The translations under genes and the position numbers were made by a program. Under the pieces are notes generated by a model that was given only the letters and a program-made list of their open reading frames with translations, made no database searches and was not told the DNA's origin. This document shows positions 1 to 4,274 of a stretch of DNA of 6,563 bases, piece after piece (the stretch's first letter is position 1; the number at the start of each line of letters is the position of its first letter). The stretch is from Candidatus Roizmanbacteria bacterium CG06_land_8_20_14_3_00_34_14 (GTDB taxonomy: Bacteria > Patescibacteriota > Microgenomatia > UBA1406 > GWC2-37-13): the NCBI GenBank assembly GCA_002779665.1, contig PEVZ01000010.1, positions 1 to 6,563 on the forward strand. Reading direction: 5' to 3'.

Positions 1-1209
1 AAATAAATTAAGTTGGGTAAAGAGATATTCAAATTGTTTTTTCAGAGCCGCAAGAGTGTCATCTTTATATTTTGCTTCTTGTGTCCATATTTTATTTTTA
101 AAAGGTCCAAGGGCTTTCTTTCTTGTTTTGTATAAATTTTGATCTTCCGTCTGGTCTTCTTTCATCTCATCCTTGCAATTTACTTTTAGCCATTCATAAA
201 TTTCCTGTTTTAATTTTGGGTCCATATGATCATAAACTATATTTTGAAATCCGGTCGCTAAATGAATTTCCAGAGTGTCGTAAGAAGGAAAATTATGAAA
301 AAGATTATTAGGGAGTGTGGACGCTCCGTGTTGGACCGAACCGCCAATCTTATATTTACTTCTGGCCGATTGTGTGATTGATTTTAAAACATTAAAATCT
401 AATTTTACTTCTGCTATTGTACCGTCCGGGAGGGGAATCCCCCCGTGGGATGTGCCTGTTTGAACGCTGACTTTGCTAACACCAACCAAATTTTTATCTT
501 TTATTAATTTCAGATAGTTATCCATAAATGTTTCGAAATCAGCGGCGTTACTATTGACGCCACCAATATGACCAATCTCACCACCGATTGAAATCATCAC
601 ATCTTTTGGTTGAATGGAGCGAATATACTCAGTCAGTAGAGCGGTCATTTCATAATTATTTCTTTGTCTCTCGACAATATCAGTTTTGCTTAAATCAACA
701 AGAGTTGAAGCATCAATATCAATATTATAGAAACCGGCATCAACTGATTTTTTAATTAGTTCTTTTATCTTATCAATCTCATCTTGTTTATTTGTGGCAA
801 AATTTTTTGCTGAAAACTGATAATGGTCGCCTTGGACAAAAACTTTTCCAATATGGTTTTCTTTGATGGCAGCCGCAAGTATCGAGACAGCATATTCGTC
901 CGGTTGTTGCTCCGTATATTTTATCTCAGATCGGGCAATTTCAAAAAGAACCGGACCAACATTTTTTTCTTTCATTATCTGAAAAACCTGACGAGCTAAA
1001 TCATAAGTTAAAGTACGGACATTTATGGCCGGAACGGTAAAACCGCTGACTTTTCCTTGACCAATGGACATATACAAATCATTGATTGAAGCAAGCTTAA
1101 TTCCTTTTTCTTCAGCAAGTTTTCTAATAGACAATCTGGAAGACTTTTTAGTTGCTTCGTCAGGAGAGAATATGGCCGAATAAATTAATTCATCAATATT
1201 TTCTACCAT
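1..1209 (-). CDS. Class II fructose-bisphosphate aldolase family protein (3' end cut by window)
   Basis: The frame is open for 403 codons from the ATG at 1209 to the left edge with no stop, so the C-terminus is missing. The translation carries the class II (zinc-dependent) aldolase signatures in order: FTVPAIN near residues 57-63, VQGDH with D128 and H129, IDIDAS at 163-168, GGEIGHIGG with E211 and H214, VQTGTSHGG with H255, and SVQHGAS with H294. By analogy with the family, D128 is the catalytic Asp and H129, H255 and H294 are the likely zinc ligands, so it should be an active cytosolic enzyme cleaving or forming fructose-1,6-bisphosphate in glycolysis/gluconeogenesis. A related ketose-bisphosphate such as tagatose-1,6-bisphosphate cannot be excluded as substrate. 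It is longer than the usual 290-360 residues, with an N-terminal extension of roughly 50 residues and a charged C-terminal tail. There is no Shine-Dalgarno site; a consensus promoter sits almost against the ATG. It is transcribed divergently from the attenuator/HAD unit. Confidence 0.88.
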   Translation of the reverse strand, partial: MVENIDELIYSAIFSPDEATKKSSRLSIRKLAEEKGIKLASINDLYMSIGQGKVSGFTVPAINVRTLTYDLARQVFQIMKEKNVGPVLFEIARSEIKYTEQQPDEYAVSILAAAIKENHIGKVFVQGDHYQFSAKNFATNKQDEIDKIKELIKKSVDAGFYNIDIDASTLVDLSKTDIVERQRNNYEMTALLTEYIRSIQPKDVMISIGGEIGHIGGVNSNAADFETFMDNYLKLIKDKNLVGVSKVSVQTGTSHGGIPLPDGTIAEVKLDFNVLKSITQSARSKYKIGGSVQHGASTLPNNLFHNFPSYDTLEIHLATGFQNIVYDHMDPKLKQEIYEWLKVNCKDEMKEDQTEDQNLYKTRKKALGPFKNKIWTQEAKYKDDTLAALKKQFEYLFTQLNLF

Positions 1210-1220
1210 AAGGTATCAAT

Positions 1221-1249
1221 AATATAATAAACGAAAAAATAATTGTCAA
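1221..1249 (-). promoter_or_regulatory. Sigma70-type promoter of the aldolase gene, nearly leaderless
   Basis: Read on the minus strand, a perfect -35 TTGACA (1249..1244) is followed by a 17-bp spacer and a -10 TATATT (1226..1221). The aldolase ATG begins at 1209, only 11 nt after the -10, so a start about 7 nt downstream of the -10 would leave a 5' leader of about 5 nt, too short for a ribosome binding site. Confidence 0.8.
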
Positions 1250-1287
1250 ACGGATTTTGTTTCAGGATCGTTTTTTTAGACAATATT

Positions 1288-1296
1288 TGTTATAAT
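1288..1296 (+). promoter_or_regulatory. Extended -10 promoter of the leader/HAD unit
   Basis: TG-T-TATAAT is a consensus extended -10 element. No good -35 lies 16-18 bp upstream, as is usual for extended -10 promoters. The leader ORF ATG at 1304 lies 7 nt after TATAAT, so transcription should start at or one base before the ATG, giving a leaderless message. It diverges from the aldolase promoter about 40 bp away. Confidence 0.7.
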
Positions 1297-1303
1297 AATC
1301 AAC

Positions 1304-1390
1304 ATGAATCCAAGAGTGGACTTTTATAACAATTATTCACCTTCCGAAAGCTCTATAGTAGCGGGAGGTATTTTTATGGAAAAAATTTAG
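1304..1390 (+). CDS. Putative serine-rich leader peptide (28 codons)
   Basis: This small ORF (ATG 1304, TAG 1388-1390) starts within a base or so of the predicted transcription start. Its residues 12-17 read S-P-S-E-S-S, written with four different Ser codons (TCA 1337, TCC 1343, AGC 1349, TCT 1352). The Ser codons lie on the upstream strand of the first of two mutually exclusive hairpins that end in an intrinsic terminator ahead of a phosphoserine-phosphatase-like gene. This is the arrangement of amino-acid attenuator leader peptides such as those of trp or his, here apparently tuned to Ser-tRNA charging. The ORF has no Shine-Dalgarno site and no recognised homologue. The role is inferred from position and codon content only; a chance ORF remains possible. 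Confidence 0.55.
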   Translation: MNPRVDFYNNYSPSESSIVAGGIFMEKI

Positions 1391-1435
1391 TTAAAAAATA
1401 AAATAAAATTTACCTCCCGAAAGGGAGGTTTTTTT
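1339..1435 (+). promoter_or_regulatory. Transcription attenuator with alternative hairpins 1:2, 2:3 and 3:4
   Basis: Four segments can pair in competing ways. Segment 1 (1339-1346, ACCTTCCG) pairs with segment 2 (1362-1369, CGGGAGGT) over 8 bp including one G-U. Segment 2 extended to 1370 pairs with segment 3 (1411-1419, TACCTCCCG) over 9 perfect bp. Segment 3 (1412-1418) pairs with segment 4 (1423-1429) to form the terminator. Ribosome stalling at the Ser codons 1337-1345 would cover segment 1, free segment 2 to form 2:3, and so prevent termination. Free passage to the stop codon at 1388 would favour 1:2 and 3:4. The pairings are read from the sequence; the mechanism is inferred from known leader-peptide attenuators. 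Confidence 0.65.
1412..1435 (+). terminator. Intrinsic (Rho-independent) terminator of the attenuator
   Basis: A perfect 7-bp stem ACCTCCC (1412-1418) / GGGAGGT (1423-1429) closes a GAAA tetraloop and is followed by a T run to 1435. It lies upstream of the HAD gene, in the transcript's leader. As no convincing promoter lies between it and the ATG at 1468, expression of that gene should depend on read-through. Confidence 0.85.
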
Positions 1436-1467
1436 ATGGGTAATTATTAATTTAAAAAAATATAAAC

Positions 1468-2397
1468 ATGACAGAAAAAATTAGACAATTAGAAAATAAA
1501 AGTAAACCATATTTACTTGATCATAAATTTTATCATAGAGTGGCAATAGACGTTGATAGCTGTCTGACTGGAATTGAAGGTATAGATTTGCTGGCAAAAA
1601 TACGAGGAGTCGGAAAAACTGTTACAGAAATGACTAGAAACGCAATGGGAGAAGGAGGTTCCTTTAATGTTGCACTTGCCAGACGGCTTGAACTAATTCA
1701 ACCGAAAGAAAAAGATCTTGATTATGTTGCAAATATTTATATTAAGAATATTGTGAAAGACGCACGAGTGGTTATAGAACTTTTACAAGCAAATGGAGTT
1801 GACACTATGCTTTTATCAGGAGGATTTAGAAATTCAATTATTCCACTGGCAAAATTTATAGGAATACCAGAGCAAAATATTTATGCTAATGACTTATTTT
1901 TTAACGAAGAAGGAGAATATCTTGGTTTCGACGGAGGAAATCTTTTATCTCAAGAAAAAGGAAAAAAGAAACAAATAGAAAAACTCAAGCATAAAAAAAC
2001 TGGTTTTTATGCAATTATTGGTGATGGAGTCTCAGAACTTGAGACTGAGCCTGAAACAGATTTTAGAATTGGTTTCGGAGGTTTTGTGCAACGAGAAAGA
2101 GTGATGAAAGAAGCGGACATTTTTTTGTCAGAGCCAACCTTTACCCCACTAATCTTATTATTGCTAGATCCTCAAAAAATTAGAAAAATATTTTATGAGC
2201 AACTGGAAAATCGAGAAATCTTGATAAAAGCATTTAATTCTATGAGTGGCGTGTTGTTTAGAGAAAGAGCAAAACCATTACAACAATCAATAATAGAATT
2301 ATATGAAGAATTTGTATTTTATACAAAGTTTATTTCACCGGATCGAATCCACCCTTGCTCCATGGATGACAACGGATTATTCTCTTTAGTCCAATAA
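1468..2397 (+). CDS. Phosphoserine phosphatase-like HAD hydrolase (SerB-like)
   Basis: The first 215 or so residues follow the phosphoserine phosphatase family closely. Motif I is DVDSC with D28 (nucleophile) and D30; the cap region has [11 protein letters not shown] and EMTRNAMG; motif II is LLSGGF with S117; motif III Lys is in EKGK (K164); motif IV is GDGVSE with D186; then IGFGG. The expected reaction is O-phosphoserine to serine plus phosphate in the cytosol, the last step of serine synthesis. Two key positions differ: Cys32 replaces the usual Thr of DxDST, and Glu190 replaces the second Asp of GDGxxD, so activity or substrate may have shifted. At 309 residues it is about 80 longer than typical SerB, with an extra helical C-terminus whose last 22 residues are antisense to yidD. 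No Shine-Dalgarno site precedes the ATG. The Ser-codon attenuator upstream supports a link to serine. Confidence 0.75.
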   Translation: MTEKIRQLENKSKPYLLDHKFYHRVAIDVDSCLTGIEGIDLLAKIRGVGKTVTEMTRNAMGEGGSFNVALARRLELIQPKEKDLDYVANIYIKNIVKDARVVIELLQANGVDTMLLSGGFRNSIIPLAKFIGIPEQNIYANDLFFNEEGEYLGFDGGNLLSQEKGKKKQIEKLKHKKTGFYAIIGDGVSELETEPETDFRIGFGGFVQRERVMKEADIFLSEPTFTPLILLLLDPQKIRKIFYEQLENREILIKAFNSMSGVLFRERAKPLQQSIIELYEEFVFYTKFISPDRIHPCSMDDNGLFSLVQ

Positions 2398-2566
2398 ATA
2401 GTCCTTTCACGGCTCCGTATTTTTCTACAGCTTCAATAGTATAGTCGGAACAAGTGGGAGTAAAACGGCAGGAAGAATCGCTGATAAATAAAACTCGGAA
2501 AATATGACCACGGAAAAATTTAGTATTTTGATAAAGTCGAATTAATTTCAGAATAATTTTTCTCAT
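2330..2566 (-). CDS. yidD: YidD membrane protein insertion efficiency factor
   Basis: A 78-residue protein with the full YidD signature: N-terminal [13 protein letters not shown] (amphipathic, membrane-associating), [10 protein letters not shown] with C33 and C39, [18 protein letters not shown], and the closing [13 protein letters not shown] with C66. YidD acts at the inner face of the membrane and assists YidC-type insertion of membrane proteins. The ATG at 2566 was chosen because the family starts at MRK and because it falls 10 nt after the stop of the preceding gene; the open frame continues upstream to an ATG at 2665 but that part overlaps the neighbour. No Shine-Dalgarno site is visible, so translation may be coupled to the upstream gene. 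Its last 68 nt overlap the convergent HAD gene. The common rpmH-rnpA-yidD-yidC context is absent here. Confidence 0.9.
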   Translation of the reverse strand: MRKIILKLIRLYQNTKFFRGHIFRVLFISDSSCRFTPTCSDYTIEAVEKYGAVKGLFIGLKRIIRCHPWSKGGFDPVK

Positions 2567-2576
2567 AAACACTGGT

Positions 2577-2996
2577 TCACGCTGATAATGACGCGGAACT
2601 TTTAGGAATTTTATTTCGAGCCATATCATAAACTCGGCGTTCAATTTGTAATTTTTGAGTTCCAAAGTTTATAAGTAGGCCAAGTTTATATTGGGAAGCT
2701 TTAAGATAGTACCAAAACTGTTTTCGATCTTCGATTGTAATAAATGGTTTACATTTTATTTCAAGAAGAATAATATCATCGACTATTTTATCTGGTATAT
2801 AGGTTCCAACCTTTATATTGTTAAAATATATATTGATTTTTTCCTGATTTTTAACAGTCAATTGTTTTTCTTTGAGCGCGATTGTTAAAGCATTGTCAAC
2901 AATCTTTTCTTTAAACGCACCTCCAAATTTCTTCCAAACCTCGAAGCAAGCACCTCTGATTTTATACGTAATGTCTGCGTAAATAAGATCGGTCAT
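2577..2996 (-). CDS. GxxExxY family protein (PDDEXK-like nuclease fold)
   Basis: A 139-residue protein matching the GxxExxY family: N-terminal helix [14 protein letters not shown], then [10 protein letters not shown], a YIPDKIVDD segment with D69, LEIK with E79 and K81, the conserved Q93 in QFWYYLK, and LGLLINFG. D69, E79-x-K81 and Q93 form a PD-(D/E)xK-like active-site pattern, so a nuclease fold is likely; the family has no established cellular function. In the naming motif the Gly is Ala27 and the Tyr is Val33, a degenerate version with E30 kept. It ends in TGA 10 nt before yidD, so the two are probably cotranscribed. It starts divergently from trmD, 58 nt away, without a Shine-Dalgarno site. 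Confidence 0.85.
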   Translation of the reverse strand: MTDLIYADITYKIRGACFEVWKKFGGAFKEKIVDNALTIALKEKQLTVKNQEKINIYFNNIKVGTYIPDKIVDDIILLEIKCKPFITIEDRKQFWYYLKASQYKLGLLINFGTQKLQIERRVYDMARNKIPKSSASLSA

Positions 2997-3000
2997 AATA

Positions 3001-3054
3001 TTATTCAGCGTTATAATCAGCGCTTATCTGCCTCTATTATAGTAAAATTAGGTA
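3001..3054. promoter_or_regulatory. Divergent control region between the GxxExxY gene and trmD
   Basis: The near-palindrome CTATTATAG (3034-3042) offers a -10 in both directions: TATAAT on the minus strand (3041..3036) and TATTAT (3035-3040) or TATAGT (3038-3043) on the plus strand. -35 boxes are poor on both sides. Just beside it, CAGCG is repeated 12 bp apart (3006-3010 and 3018-3022) around a TTATAAT, a possible protein-binding site. An AGG lies only 2 nt before the trmD ATG, too close for a normal Shine-Dalgarno site. Confidence 0.4.
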
Positions 3055-3756
3055 ATGAAAATATCCATAATCACTCTATTCCCAAAGATGATCAGCGGGT
3101 TTTTTGAAGAGAGCATCGTAAAGCGGGCGGTTGAAAAAAACCTTGTTGAAATTGAAATTATAAACTTGAGGGATTTTGCCATTGACGATTATGGAACCGT
3201 CGATGATCGGCCATATGGAGGGGGAGTGGGAATGATTTTGAGAGTGGATGTAATCCACAAAGCAATATCTAAAATTAAAAATCGAAAATCAAAAATTGTA
3301 CTTACAAGTCCAAAGGGAAAGGTTTTTGATCAGAAAAAAGCTCAGGAATATTCAAAACTTGACCATCTGATAATTATTGCCGGACATTATGAAGATGTTG
3401 ATGCCCGAGTTCAGGGCTTGGTTGATGAAGAAATATCGATGGGGGATTTTATTTTGACTGGAGGAGAGATTCCGGCGTCAGCGATCGTTGATTCCATTGT
3501 CCGTCTGATTCCGGGAGTTTTAAAAAAAGAACAGGCAACAATAAGCGAAAGCTTTAATATTAATGGGAAAAAGATTTTAGAATATCCTCAATATACAAGA
3601 CCGGAAGAATTTATGGGAAAAAAAGTTCCGGAAGTTCTTTTAAATGGTGATCATAAAAAAATAGAAGAATGGCGAACGGAAAAAGCTCTTAAGGAAACAG
3701 AAGAAAAGCGACCTGATTTATTTGCTGGCGCAAACAAGCTTGACACGGACAAATAA
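3055..3756 (+). CDS. trmD: tRNA (guanine37-N1)-methyltransferase TrmD
   Basis: A 233-residue SPOUT methyltransferase that transfers methyl from S-adenosylmethionine to G37 of tRNAs with G36, protecting against +1 frameshifting. The family landmarks are all present: ISIITLFP at the N-terminus, DDRPYGGGVGM (50-60), LTSPKGKVF (83-91), the knot-region GHYEDVDARV (110-119) and SMGDFILTGGE (128-138), catalytic D146 in VDSIVRLIPGVL, and the C-terminal EYPQYTRP and VPEVLLNGDH segments. D114 replaces the common Gly of GHYEGxD. Length is typical. The usual rpsP-rimM-trmD-rplS neighbours are absent. A 7-nt-period tandem array encodes K73-I81, in the variable loop before LTSPKGK. The 3' end doubles as the -35 region of the next gene. 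Confidence 0.96.
   Translation: MKISIITLFPKMISGFFEESIVKRAVEKNLVEIEIINLRDFAIDDYGTVDDRPYGGGVGMILRVDVIHKAISKIKNRKSKIVLTSPKGKVFDQKKAQEYSKLDHLIIIAGHYEDVDARVQGLVDEEISMGDFILTGGEIPASAIVDSIVRLIPGVLKKEQATISESFNINGKKILEYPQYTRPEEFMGKKVPEVLLNGDHKKIEEWRTEKALKETEEKRPDLFAGANKLDTDK
3271..3298 (+). repeat. Four-unit heptanucleotide tandem array inside trmD
   Basis: Four consecutive 7-nt units, AAAATTA, AAAATCG, AAAATCA and AAAATTG, run in tandem and encode the Lys-rich loop K73-I81 of TrmD. The 7-nt period is not a codon multiple, so gain or loss of a single unit would shift the reading frame. Confidence 0.65.
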
Positions 3757-3768
3757 ATAGTTTAATAT
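3740..3768 (+). promoter_or_regulatory. Sigma70-type promoter of the cupredoxin gene, inside the trmD 3' end
   Basis: TTGACA (3740-3745), a 17-bp spacer and TAATAT (3763-3768). The -35 lies in the last codons of trmD. A start near 3775 would give a 5' leader of about 24 nt for the gene at 3799, opening with ATTACAAATTAA, the element repeated upstream of the superoxide dismutase gene. Confidence 0.75.
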
Positions 3769-3777
3769 TTAACTATT
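3756..3777. repeat. Inverted repeat over the -10 of the cupredoxin promoter
   Basis: AATAGTT (3756-3762) and AACTATT (3771-3777) are perfect inverted copies flanking an 8-nt centre that contains most of the -10 box. The placement fits a repressor operator, but arms made mostly of A and T in an AT-rich region could arise by chance. Confidence 0.4.
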
Positions 3778-3786
3778 ACAAATTAA
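3775..3786 (+). repeat. ATTACAAATTAA element, copy 1 (upstream of cupredoxin)
   Basis: This 12-nt sequence occurs again, identically, at 4252-4263. It begins 24 nt before the cupredoxin ATG here and 23 nt before the superoxide dismutase ATG there. It coincides with the predicted 5' end of the cupredoxin mRNA, so it may be a shared operator or an untranslated-region element. Confidence 0.5.
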
Positions 3787-3798
3787 GTATAAGTTTAT

Positions 3799-4215
3799 AT
3801 GAACAAACTGATGGGATTAGTAGTTATTGGACTATTGTTAGTCGGGGTTGTAATTGTTTTTAACAAAAATAAAATAGCGAAAAAAGAAAAAACAGTCAAA
3901 CAAATAAGTCAAACAGCTCTTTCAGTAAAAACTTCAAGTTCTGTAAAAGAATTCACGATGACAGCAAAAAAATGGGCATTCGATCCTGATGTGGTTACTG
4001 TTAAACAGGGAGACAATGTCCGATTAAAGTTAAAAAGCATTGATGTTACTCACGGTTTTGCTTTGCCTGATTTTAACGTTAAGGTCGACCTTGTTCCTGA
4101 TAAAGAAAAAACAGTTGAATTTGTTGCGACTAAAAAAGGCGAGTTTGCATTCTTTTGTTCAGTTCTCTGCGGGGCTGGTCACCAAGACATGAAAGGAAAA
4201 TTAGTAGTAGAATAA
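3799..4215 (+). CDS. Membrane-anchored CuA-type cupredoxin (cytochrome oxidase subunit II-like domain)
   Basis: A 138-residue protein with an N-terminal transmembrane anchor (about residues 4-21), a polar Lys/Ser/Thr linker to about residue 50, and a cupredoxin domain on the outer face. The binuclear CuA ligand set is visible: H85 in VTHGFALPDF, then CSVLCGAGHQDM with C120, C124, H128 and M131. Val122 replaces the usual Glu, which in known CuA sites ligates through its backbone carbonyl, so the site can still form. No lipobox Cys and no second transmembrane helix are present, unlike typical oxidase subunit II, and no oxidase subunit I or nitrous-oxide reductase gene is nearby. A role in electron transfer or copper binding is plausible; the redox partner is unknown. 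It has its own promoter in the trmD 3' end, no Shine-Dalgarno site, and superoxide dismutase follows 59 nt later. Confidence 0.88.
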   Translation: MNKLMGLVVIGLLLVGVVIVFNKNKIAKKEKTVKQISQTALSVKTSSSVKEFTMTAKKWAFDPDVVTVKQGDNVRLKLKSIDVTHGFALPDFNVKVDLVPDKEKTVEFVATKKGEFAFFCSVLCGAGHQDMKGKLVVE

Positions 4216-4217
4216 AT

Positions 4218-4249
4218 TTGTAGGGAACAAATATTTTTGTTTCGTACAA
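4218..4249. repeat. Hairpin-forming inverted repeat between cupredoxin and superoxide dismutase genes
   Basis: TTGTA (4218-4222) pairs with TACAA (4245-4249) and AACAAA (4226-4231) with TTTGTT (4236-4241); across G4223-G4225 / T4242-G4244 there is one G-G mismatch, one G-C and one G-U. The result is a 13-bp imperfect stem with loop TATT. There is no following T run, so it is a weak terminator at best; an mRNA-stabilising hairpin or an operator are alternatives. Confidence 0.45.
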
Positions 4250-4251
4250 TA

Positions 4252-4263
4252 ATTACAAATTAA
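4252..4263 (+). repeat. ATTACAAATTAA element, copy 2 (upstream of superoxide dismutase)
   Basis: Identical to 3775-3786 and at nearly the same distance (23 versus 24 nt) from the downstream ATG. It lies directly after the hairpin at 4218-4249. No good -35/-10 pair was found for this gene, so it may be cotranscribed with the cupredoxin gene or use a promoter I cannot see. Confidence 0.5.
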
Positions 4264-4274
4264 ATATTTTAAAT

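Noticed and set aside
123..311. Plus-strand open frame of 62 codons
   Set aside because: It lies wholly antisense to conserved aldolase coding sequence, and its translation shows no family features.
1304..1450. A known metabolite riboswitch in the HAD leader
   Set aside because: No conserved core of a riboswitch class I know could be matched; the leader ORF with Ser codons explains the alternative hairpins better.
1461..1466. TATAAA as a separate promoter for the HAD gene
   Set aside because: It lies one base before the ATG, so transcription would start inside the gene; no -35 accompanies it.
2567..2665. N-terminal extension of yidD from an ATG at 2665
   Set aside because: It overlaps the end of the GxxExxY gene and adds 33 residues not found in YidD proteins, which start at MRK.
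2691..2888. Plus-strand open frame of 65 codons
   Set aside because: Antisense to the GxxExxY gene; the Phe/Ile-rich translation is what AT-rich antisense sequence produces.
3076..3258. Minus-strand open frame of 60 codons
   Set aside because: Antisense to the conserved N-terminal part of trmD, with no recognisable features.
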